Origin: Candidatus Krumholzibacteriia bacterium
GTDB lineage: Bacteria > Krumholzibacteriota > Krumholzibacteriia > LZORAL124-64-63
DNA length: 6,830 nucleotides
Assembly (NCBI GenBank): GCA_030590265.1
Contig: JAUUYW010000180.1
Coordinates: 1-6,830 of the forward strand
Reading direction: 5' to 3'
Shown here: positions 1 through 5,409 of the stretch, piece by piece
How the letters are laid out: every line of letters begins with the position of its first letter
How positions within the stretch are numbered: position 1 is the stretch's first letter
Position numbers and translations under genes: made by a program
Notes under the pieces: model-generated
Told to the model about the DNA's origin: nothing
What the model saw: the letters and a program-made list of their open reading frames with translations, nothing else
Databases searched by the model: none

Positions 1-279
1 AACATGACAGGAGTGCAGACCATCGAAGTCGACGTGTACGAAACCCACTTTGCAGGCAGCACACGAGCGTTCCTGTATTCCGAGGGCACACCGGTTGATT
101 CCCATTGGAGTTTTCAGGAAGATCTGCAAACACTGAGCCTGGATGCCGGCGAAAACATTGTGGACCAATTTGCCGTTTCGGCCCATGAGGGTTATGTGTT
201 GGAAATAAGGATCATCGGCTCGGCCCTGGTACCGGTTCAACAACAGTTGTTTGAGACGGTGAAGGCTTTGTATAGGTAG
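1..279 (+). CDS. C-terminal end of an unidentified protein (5' partial)
   Basis: The reading frame is open from the first base and ends at TAG 277-279. The ATG at 4-6 is almost certainly internal: no upstream sequence is visible to judge a ribosome site, and the protein has no signal peptide or other N-terminal character at that point. The visible ~92 residues alternate short hydrophobic beta-type stretches (TIEVDVYE, TRAFLYSE, GYVLEIRIIGS) with acidic loops and finish with an amphipathic helix (PVQQQLFETVKALYR). There is no cysteine, no recognisable catalytic motif and no membrane segment. This could be the last part of a small alpha/beta domain, but I do not recognise the family. It converges on the metalloprotease gene, and the hairpin at 295-328 lies 15 bp after its stop codon. 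Confidence 0.6.
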   Translation, partial: NMTGVQTIEVDVYETHFAGSTRAFLYSEGTPVDSHWSFQEDLQTLSLDAGENIVDQFAVSAHEGYVLEIRIIGSALVPVQQQLFETVKALYR

Positions 280-294
280 GTCACAAGAAGAAAA

Positions 295-328
295 CCGGTC
301 GCCAAACCTCTCTGGGATTGGCGACCGG
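295..328. terminator. Bidirectional intrinsic-type terminator hairpin
   Basis: An 11-bp perfect inverted repeat (CCGGTCGCCAA at 295-305, TTGGCGACCGG at 318-328) encloses a 12-nt loop. It sits in the 72-bp gap between two converging genes. Read on the - strand, the stem is followed by TTTTCTTCTTG, a U-rich tract, so it fits best as the terminator of the metalloprotease gene. On the + strand the following sequence (ATAAACC) is poor in T, so termination of the left-hand gene would be weaker or depend on the stem alone. Confidence 0.8.
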
Positions 329-351
329 ATAAACCTAAAAGAGATGCGGAT

Positions 352-3291
352 TTATTTCAAAAGCATCATCCGACGACTCATAACTCTGTCATCCGTCTCC
401 AGACGATAGAAGTAAACTCCAGTGGCAACCGAACGGCCACCGGAAGTAGTACCATCCCACATCACACTCTGATCGCCCGCGGGAAAACTTCCCTGGAGCA
501 ACGTCTTCACCAGACGCCCACTCACATCATAAACCTGCAGTGTCGCCCGACCAGGCTTGGCCAGAGAGAAGTCGATGCGAGTTCGGGGGTTGAAAGGGTT
601 GGGGTGATTCCGACCCAGTTCCGTAACAACTTGAACCTGTAACAGATCATCTTCAACACCAGCAACTCCGCTAAAGGCAACAATAGCCAGATCATCAATG
701 GCCGCTTCGACCAACGATCCTTCACCCTCATCCGAAGCGACAAATCTCAGTTGCACCTGTCCTACTTCCTGGAAGTAGTCCAGAACATTCACCGTGTAGC
801 CAACCCAGGCATTGGTGGATTGGGTCGTGTGTTCAATGGCCACCCAGTTGTCGCCGCCATCGTTGGACAGGCTGACATCCCAGAAATCCAGGTTTGGGCT
901 GTTGCCCATGTTGTTGGAGTACCATTTCCAATAGCGCAGGGATACTTCATTATAGCCGGACAGATCATACACGGGTGAGAAGAGAGTTGTCGCTCCCCCA
1001 TCAACGTCATTATAACCGTCGCCCTGACCATCGATATGCTGACCGGTAACCCAGCAGACGGCGCCGTCTACAGTATGGTCATCATCCGGTTGAGCGCTGG
1101 TGCCAAGGGGATTGACTAGCTCCCAGACACCGGAAGTGGCATCGTCGCCAGCCGCGCCTGAAATCCATTCTCCATATACTTCCACGGGATCAATACTGGT
1201 TGCCACCAGGAAATTGAAAAGAGTGTCTGGGGCCAAAGCAGGCAGTGTGGCAGTGTTGCCGAGACCATCGGCAGCCGACAGGTAATACTCAATGTCGCCA
1301 GGTGATTGCGCGGGAATTTCTCCGGCAAAGGCATTGTCTTGCCCCTCGGTCAGGACCTGCTCGTTCCAGGTTCCGCCATTGATACGCCAGTGCAAGAGAA
1401 CCGATGACAAAACGAGATCAGCTTCGGTGGACCAGATTTCCGCCGCAACTGGGTACGGGTTCGTGCTATCAGTTGTATCGTAGAGAGGCGTGTGGGAAAA
1501 GAGGACACCAACCAGGATTTCCGGACAATCAAAGTTATGATTGCCGGCAGCCTCACAATAGAAGGCGTGGTTGGGTGTGCCGTTGTCCAGGTTCCCGTCG
1601 TCATCATCGGCAAAGAAGGTGGCAAAGACCTGATCGGGTTGACTGGTCGGCTGCAGCAAAGTGCGGCCGAAATGCCAGTTGGATGCCGAAATCCGTGTGC
1701 CCTCATCCTCACCAAGGTAATTTTGCATAAGGATCATGGCGTCCCAGGTAAACCCTAGAATGACCTGACCTGCAGCGTGGATTGGTTGGCCGACCACGTC
1801 GCCAGGGTAAGTCAGACTGTTCTCGGCATTGCGGAGACCGTCGTCACAGTTCCCTTCAAAAAACCCCCGACCCAAGGCCGGATCCTGGGTCAAAATACAG
1901 GCCAGGATGTCCCCGTTGCCTTCGCCCAGGCCTTGGTTGCCTTGCCAGCCAAGAATGAAATCCTGAACACCATGACCAAATTCGTGATGCACGACTCCCT
2001 GGATCTCTCCGGTGTTTTCATAACCATCACCGGCGACGCAGAAATTGATGGTCCCGTTCCACCAGGCGTTGCCGGGACAATACCCATCGTCACGGCTTAC
2101 ATAGGCAGAAATTCTGGCCTGGGAATAACCAAATCCAGGGTCAATGGTCTCAAAGAAATCGTGGATGTCATTGATGGCATCAAAGGTATCGCGTTCGTCC
2201 TGTTGGGAGTTGAAAGGATTGAACTGGATGCTGGCTGGTTCACCTTCTTCGGCCACTCCGTTGTATTCGCCTTCCACCCCACCAAAGTTGTTCATGTCGA
2301 TGTAGGGGCCATAAAGATCAGCCGAAATGTTCAACGTTCCAGTGGAGCCTTCAAATATCCAGTTGCCGTCGGCATCGGTGATGGTCTGACCAACACCGTC
2401 ACCTGTAACCCGCAGGTAAGGACTGGCCTGATCTGTTGCCCCATTGCAGTAGGTATCTTCCTGCACCAGAGAGCTTGCGCTTCCTTCATGATCAAAGTGG
2501 ATGTCGTTGTAACGCCAGACAATTTCACCGCTGTGGGCGTCCACATGAGTGACCCATATTCCCAGAGGATTGCTGGTGTTCACACGAACGCGGTAAACCA
2601 GGTGATGCTCGACTTCGGTGGGAGTAACGGGCACCGGCAAAACCAGCAAATCCGTTTGGCCATCAAGGTGATCCCGACTCGGGTCGAAGGGGACGCTGTT
2701 GCGGGCAATCATTTCCGCCATGGCGGAGTCCATCCCGGGTATGGGATTCACTTTGATATCGCTATAGAAATCGCTACCCGCCAGCATTAATCCGCCAGCA
2801 TCGGAGAAGGCCACAATTGCTTTGCCTTCCCAGACGTCCAGTCCGTGATATATCTGTTGGTAATGCACAACCCATTTGCCGGCGGCGTGAGGAACCGCCT
2901 TGACTCTTAGATCATCCAGATTGGCCTGGAAAAGATCGGGATTTTCGACCAAAACCCGGTGAGCCGCCGAGACAACTTGATCGGTTGAGCGCAGCGAAGT
3001 TCCCAAGGGCTCACTGCCACCGTACACGTAGTGGGGGGTTCCGGTGTACTGGTTATGCGAAAAGACCTGCCAATTTCCACCATAGTTGGCCCTGAGGGAG
3101 GCCGTGGACAGATTTCCTTGCCGGGCGAATGCGATCTTGGCCTGGGCTAAGGGCATGAATTGAGGCAGACCGATTTCGTAGCTGTCGTTTTGAGGTACTG
3201 GTTGGATTGCAAAAACAGGTAAACTACTGATCAAGACCAGCAGCCCCAATAAGATAGTTACTGACGGAAAAAACAAACGCGGACGATTCAT
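352..3291 (-). CDS. Secreted HEFGH zinc metalloprotease (fungalysin/M36-like) with FTP-type propeptide and FlgD-like/T9SS-type C-terminal tail
   Basis: The 979-residue product should be exported and cleave proteins outside the cell. Residues 1-28 form a signal peptide (cleavage near VFA-IQ). Residues ~45-265 resemble the FTP/PepSY propeptide of thermolysin- and fungalysin-type proteases, which keeps the enzyme inactive. Residues ~280-335 are a small beta segment resembling a carboxypeptidase-regulatory-like insert. The catalytic domain spans ~340-600: HEFGH at 436-440 gives two zinc ligands and the catalytic Glu437; LGEGNGD at 455-461 offers Glu457 as third ligand, matching the EGWSD motif of M36 enzymes; a D-rich DDDDGNLDNGTPN at 562-574 may bind calcium. 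An Ig-like domain (~600-695) and a jelly-roll, MAM-like domain (~705-875) follow. Residues ~891-979 (NHPNPFNP, then WDGTTSGGRSVATGVYFYRL) are a FlgD-Ig/type A sorting module. The ATG at 3291 is preceded 8 nt away by GGGGAG. Family placement is good; substrate is unknown. Confidence 0.9.
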   Translation of the reverse strand: MNRPRLFFPSVTILLGLLVLISSLPVFAIQPVPQNDSYEIGLPQFMPLAQAKIAFARQGNLSTASLRANYGGNWQVFSHNQYTGTPHYVYGGSEPLGTSLRSTDQVVSAAHRVLVENPDLFQANLDDLRVKAVPHAAGKWVVHYQQIYHGLDVWEGKAIVAFSDAGGLMLAGSDFYSDIKVNPIPGMDSAMAEMIARNSVPFDPSRDHLDGQTDLLVLPVPVTPTEVEHHLVYRVRVNTSNPLGIWVTHVDAHSGEIVWRYNDIHFDHEGSASSLVQEDTYCNGATDQASPYLRVTGDGVGQTITDADGNWIFEGSTGTLNISADLYGPYIDMNNFGGVEGEYNGVAEEGEPASIQFNPFNSQQDERDTFDAINDIHDFFETIDPGFGYSQARISAYVSRDDGYCPGNAWWNGTINFCVAGDGYENTGEIQGVVHHEFGHGVQDFILGWQGNQGLGEGNGDILACILTQDPALGRGFFEGNCDDGLRNAENSLTYPGDVVGQPIHAAGQVILGFTWDAMILMQNYLGEDEGTRISASNWHFGRTLLQPTSQPDQVFATFFADDDDGNLDNGTPNHAFYCEAAGNHNFDCPEILVGVLFSHTPLYDTTDSTNPYPVAAEIWSTEADLVLSSVLLHWRINGGTWNEQVLTEGQDNAFAGEIPAQSPGDIEYYLSAADGLGNTATLPALAPDTLFNFLVATSIDPVEVYGEWISGAAGDDATSGVWELVNPLGTSAQPDDDHTVDGAVCWVTGQHIDGQGDGYNDVDGGATTLFSPVYDLSGYNEVSLRYWKWYSNNMGNSPNLDFWDVSLSNDGGDNWVAIEHTTQSTNAWVGYTVNVLDYFQEVGQVQLRFVASDEGEGSLVEAAIDDLAIVAFSGVAGVEDDLLQVQVVTELGRNHPNPFNPRTRIDFSLAKPGRATLQVYDVSGRLVKTLLQGSFPAGDQSVMWDGTTSGGRSVATGVYFYRLETDDRVMSRRMMLLK

Positions 3292-3299
3292 GGAAAACT

Positions 3300-3305
3300 C
3301 TCCCC
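3300..3305 (-). promoter_or_regulatory. Ribosome binding site of the metalloprotease gene
   Basis: On the - strand GGGGAG lies 8 nt upstream of the ATG at 3291. It supports that start codon, which also gives a complete signal peptide. Confidence 0.7.
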
Positions 3306-3320
3306 GAGGTTACAATGCCA

Positions 3321-3338
3321 GATCAGTGCCCCCTGATC
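3321..3338. promoter_or_regulatory. Inverted repeat in the metalloprotease leader (possible operator or leader hairpin)
   Basis: GATCAG at 3321-3326 and CTGATC at 3333-3338 form a perfect 6-bp dyad around TGCCCC. It begins about 12 bp downstream of the candidate -10 box at 3350-3355, so it covers the first transcribed bases. It could be a repressor site or a short RNA stem at the 5' end of the mRNA. No known regulator motif is recognised. Confidence 0.3.
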
Positions 3339-3349
3339 ACGAATGAACG

Positions 3350-3379
3350 ATTGTACCAAATATTGGCAAAAAAAGCGAA
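3350..3379 (-). promoter_or_regulatory. Candidate sigma-70-type promoter of the metalloprotease gene
   Basis: On the - strand TACAAT (3355-3350) matches five of six bases of the -10 consensus. The best -35 candidate is TTCGCT (3379-3374) at 18-bp spacing, matching only three of six. The predicted start near 3343 gives a leader of about 50 nt containing a good ribosome site. The -10 is convincing, the -35 is weak. Confidence 0.4.
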
Positions 3380-3433
3380 CCTTAGTGGTATGCTTTATTG
3401 AAAAGCCATTTTTTGTGGTTTTTTGTCTGAAAT

Positions 3434-3464
3434 TTGACCCAAACAAGCCAAAATAAGTTAAGAT
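3434..3464 (+). promoter_or_regulatory. Candidate promoter of the cysteine-rich PPC-like gene
   Basis: TTGACC at 3434-3439 (five of six matches to the -35 consensus) and TAAGAT at 3459-3464 (four of six) are separated by 19 bp, slightly longer than usual. The predicted start near 3471 leaves a leader of about 36 nt before the ATG at 3507. Confidence 0.35.
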
Positions 3465-3488
3465 GTGTGTCCCCCTGGTTGAGTGATT

Positions 3489-3504
3489 TTTTCCTGGAGG
3501 AAAA
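3489..3504 (+). promoter_or_regulatory. Ribosome binding site of the PPC-like gene, inside a small hairpin
   Basis: GGAGG at 3496-3500 lies 6 nt before ATG 3507 and fixes this start rather than the in-frame GTG at 3483. TTTTCC (3489-3494) and GGAAAA (3499-3504) form a perfect 6-bp stem with loop TGGA, so part of the ribosome site lies in the stem and part in the loop. The stem is AU-rich and probably only marginally stable. Confidence 0.7.
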
Positions 3505-3506
3505 TC

Positions 3507-4586
3507 ATGAAAACAACGGTAACCAAGCTCATTCTGATCCTGCTTCTGGTGTGCACCTGCCCTGCTTTTGGAACCCATCCCGCTTATTCGGATGAATCCG
3601 GGAAACCAACCTCCCATCTCCGAGCCCATGAAGTCTGGGACAGCAAAGAGGGCGGCGAAACTATTGAGACCGCCATCGAAATCGTAATTCCCTTTTACGA
3701 CACTGGCGCTACCTGTGACAATATTGATGATTACGATGAGATGTGCCCTTATGACGGATCCACCTCTCCCGATGTGGTTTACTCCTTCGTGGCCCAAAAT
3801 GTGCCCGATGTGAGAGTCGATCTTTGCGGCTCCCTTTATGACACCAAGGTTTATATGTACGATGGAAACCTGAACCTCATTGCCTGCAACGATGACTACT
3901 ACACCGGCCCACCATGTGGGTCCTACGTTTCCCTGCTGGAAATGGTCCCCGTGCAGGCCGGCATGCGCTACTACATTGTCGTCGACGGTTACGGTGGAGA
4001 TTGCGGTGAATATTTCCTGTCTGTTGAAAATGATTGCGTGCCTCCTCCCTGCATTGACGCTGAATGCCCTGATGATGGTGTGCTCGAAAACGAGCCTGCT
4101 CTCAGTGATGGTTATCTGGATGAATTCAACAGTGGTTGCGACAATCCTGTGCCCGTCTTTCAGGAGTTGCTGATGCCAACTGGCCAAGAGGAATTTACGT
4201 TCTGTGGCAACACCGGTTACTACACCACCGAGGGTGAATCGTACCGTGATAGCGACTGGTTTGTGATGGTTGCCAGTGGTGAAGTGATCCACATCGAAAC
4301 CAATTCCTCCCACTTTCTGCCCACCGACTGCGATGTGATGTATCTGGACGGATGTGACAATATTTCCCTGTTGCCTTACCAGATGGGTGTTTGCGATTCG
4401 GGTATTATTGACATTCCTACTTATCCGGGAGAAATCGTCTATCTGCGTGTGCGACCCACTTTTGAGACGAGGCCGGAATGTGCCCAAAGGGAAGATCTTT
4501 ATACTTTGAAAATCCAGGGTATTGGGGAAAATGTTGTGGCAACCGATGGGGTGAATTGGGGGAGTTTGAAAAGCTGGTTCAGGTAA
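3507..4586 (+). CDS. Exported cysteine-rich protein with two PPC-like beta-sandwich domains
   Basis: The 359-residue product starts with a signal peptide (hydrophobic core LILILLLVC, cleavage after AFG at 22 or AYS at 28). No valid lipobox is present because the residue before Cys16 is Val. The mature part has 15 cysteines, suggesting disulfides in an extracytoplasmic protein. Residues ~47-175 look like a bacterial pre-peptidase C-terminal (PPC)-type domain: TSPDVVYSFVAQ, then VYMYDG, LIACNDDYY and YYIVVDGYGGDCGEYFLSVE. Residues ~208-337 look like a second copy: DSDWFVMVASGEVIHIETNS, DCDVMYLDGCD, VYLRVRP and YTLKIQG. The linker (176-207) carries a CVPPPC cluster and ENEP...DEFNSGCDNP. PPC domains are usually appended to secreted enzymes; here no catalytic domain is seen, so a binding or structural role on the surface is inferred. 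It is divergent from the metalloprotease gene across 215 bp. Confidence 0.85.
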   Translation: MKTTVTKLILILLLVCTCPAFGTHPAYSDESGKPTSHLRAHEVWDSKEGGETIETAIEIVIPFYDTGATCDNIDDYDEMCPYDGSTSPDVVYSFVAQNVPDVRVDLCGSLYDTKVYMYDGNLNLIACNDDYYTGPPCGSYVSLLEMVPVQAGMRYYIVVDGYGGDCGEYFLSVENDCVPPPCIDAECPDDGVLENEPALSDGYLDEFNSGCDNPVPVFQELLMPTGQEEFTFCGNTGYYTTEGESYRDSDWFVMVASGEVIHIETNSSHFLPTDCDVMYLDGCDNISLLPYQMGVCDSGIIDIPTYPGEIVYLRVRPTFETRPECAQREDLYTLKIQGIGENVVATDGVNWGSLKSWFR

Positions 4587-4714
4587 CAAGTATCTTTGGA
4601 GACTGCTGGAAATTGTAGCAATTTTTATGAATAATTGTGTTCAAAATACATCCCCCCGGGGGGAAATGCAGAAAAATCCTCATTGAACTACAGCACAAGG
4701 GTCGTCAATAAATA
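4587..4714. other. Convergent intergenic gap with weak termination signals
   Basis: This 128-bp gap separates the ends of two converging genes. It contains a weak AT-rich dyad (AAATTG 4610-4615, CAATTT 4619-4624, then TT), which could be a poor terminator for the + strand gene, and a striking C/G palindrome at 4651-4664. No clear GC stem with a long T run is seen for either gene. Confidence 0.4.
4651..4664. repeat. Perfect 14-bp C/G palindrome
   Basis: TCCCCCCGGGGGGA is a perfect palindrome in an otherwise AT-rich gap. Folded with a 4-nt loop it gives a 5-bp stem; the flanking CAT (4649-4651) and ATG (4666-4668) could extend it past a two-base bulge. On the - strand it is followed by TGTATTTTGAAC, so it may serve as a weak terminator of the outer-membrane protein gene. 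Such a run is also a spot for length errors in sequencing. Confidence 0.45.
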
Positions 4715-5347
4715 TCAATCCCAATACCAATTCAAAGTCATAGCCAAAGGCACATACCGCGCCTCATCAAACAAATCCTTATCAATGGCCAAATGACTAT
4801 ACCCAATACTCAAGCCGGCAGCAGCGTTGTGTGTAATTCGAAATTCATATCCAATAAAAAAGACCAACCCCAGACCGGTTTCCGTAATATTCTCGGAATG
4901 AACCTGCTCTTGATCTTCAAGAGTGACCCGAACACCACGTCCCCAGGCCAAGCCAATCCCGGCACGGCTATAGAATCCACCCCAGTAGCCATCCACCGGA
5001 CCAGGATGCCAAGTCAAAGCCGTATTAACACTTTGAAGACTGTACCGATATTTGAAATGGACATCGCCTTCTTCAAACATCCAGCCGCCGTACTCCATTC
5101 CGGCGGAAAAATGTTCACTGACCGAGTGCCCAAAGCGAATCTGCGGAGTGGCCCCATTGCGGTAGGAAAAATCCTGGCCATTTGAGGCGGTGATTACTCC
5201 ACGACCATAACCATAACCCATACCGATATACCAACCGTCACGGATATGATCCTCGGCTCGAACGGGATGGCCGGGTAGCAGAACAGCAACGACCAGTCCC
5301 ATGGGAACCAGCCAACGCAACAAATTGTATTTTGGTATTTTTTGCAT
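4715..5347 (-). CDS. Small outer-membrane beta-barrel protein, probably 8-stranded (OmpA/OmpW-like fold)
   Basis: The 210-residue product has a signal peptide (basic start, core WLVPMGLVVAVLL, cleavage after VRA at 31). The mature part consists of about eight amphipathic strands with aromatic girdles: roughly 38-51 (GWYIGMGYGYGRGV), 66-77, 80-93, 96-115, 121-141, 152-171, 174-188 and 197-210 (RYVPLAMTLNWYWD). It ends in Trp-Asp rather than the classic C-terminal Phe, but aromatic residues occupy the last strand. No periplasmic OmpA-type peptidoglycan domain is present, and no catalytic motif is seen. The size and strand count fit the outer membrane protein beta-barrel family; specific function (porin, adhesin, structural) cannot be read. 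The ATG at 5347 has no Shine-Dalgarno sequence; a good promoter lies immediately upstream. It is divergent from the surface-repeat gene. Confidence 0.85.
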   Translation of the reverse strand: MQKIPKYNLLRWLVPMGLVVAVLLPGHPVRAEDHIRDGWYIGMGYGYGRGVITASNGQDFSYRNGATPQIRFGHSVSEHFSAGMEYGGWMFEEGDVHFKYRYSLQSVNTALTWHPGPVDGYWGGFYSRAGIGLAWGRGVRVTLEDQEQVHSENITETGLGLVFFIGYEFRITHNAAAGLSIGYSHLAIDKDLFDEARYVPLAMTLNWYWD

Positions 5348-5356
5348 GGGCCCATG
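5345..5356. repeat. 12-bp palindrome over the start codon and -10 box
   Basis: CATGGGCCCATG is a perfect palindrome. Its left end is the start codon of the outer-membrane barrel gene (- strand) and its right end overlaps the candidate -10 box. It could be an operator that blocks transcription initiation, or chance. Confidence 0.35.
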
Positions 5357-5382
5357 TTAGCCCAAAGTTAAAGTGGCGGCAA
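5354..5382 (-). promoter_or_regulatory. Promoter of the outer-membrane barrel gene, leaderless configuration
   Basis: On the - strand TTGCCG (5382-5377, four of six) and TAACAT (5359-5354, four of six) are spaced by exactly 17 bp. The expected transcription start, 7 nt after the -10 box, is the A of the ATG at 5347, which agrees with the absence of a ribosome site. Confidence 0.45.
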
Positions 5383-5395
5383 TGGAGATTCTCCA
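5383..5395. promoter_or_regulatory. Inverted repeat TGGAGA-T-TCTCCA between divergent genes (possible operator)
   Basis: A perfect 6-bp dyad with one central base lies just upstream of both candidate promoters: next to the -35 box of the left gene and before the -10 box of the right gene. One bound dimer could influence both. The half-site ATTCTC recurs 12 bp further on (5389-5394 and 5401-5406). No known regulator is identified. Confidence 0.35.
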
Positions 5396-5396
5396 G

Positions 5397-5402
5397 TAGA
5401 AT
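5397..5402 (+). promoter_or_regulatory. Candidate -10 box of the surface-repeat gene
   Basis: TAGAAT matches five of six -10 consensus bases and ends 7 nt before the ATG at 5410, so the transcript could begin at or next to the start codon. No good -35 hexamer is visible at 16-19 bp spacing (TGGCGG at 17 bp). Confidence 0.35.
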
Positions 5403-5409
5403 TCTCTGC

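Noticed and set aside
1777..2790. 337-codon open frame on the + strand inside the metalloprotease gene
   Set aside because: It lies opposite the catalytic domain, including HEFGH, whose conservation fixes the - strand frame. The product has no coherent domain.
3364..3369. TTGCCA on the - strand as -35 box for the protease gene
   Set aside because: Only 8 bp separate it from the TACAAT box, far too short for a sigma-70-type promoter.
3483..3506. GTG start eight codons upstream of the PPC-like gene's ATG
   Set aside because: GGAGG lies between the GTG and the ATG and is correctly spaced only for ATG 3507.
3507..3560. Lipoprotein signal on the PPC-like protein
   Set aside because: Cysteines 16 and 18 are preceded by Val and Thr rather than Gly, Ala or Ser, so there is no valid lipobox.
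3288..4589. 433-codon open frame on the - strand, antisense to the PPC-like gene
   Set aside because: The + strand gene has a Shine-Dalgarno sequence, a signal peptide and recognisable domains. The antisense product has no signal peptide or family-like motif; its ATGA overlap with the protease start is taken as chance. The lack of stops over this length is notable but explained by codon use of the real gene.
5332..5409. Upstream TTG start extending the surface-repeat protein by 26 residues
   Set aside because: It would overlap the divergent gene, place a Trp/Arg-rich segment before an already complete signal peptide, and ignore the -10 box just before ATG 5410.
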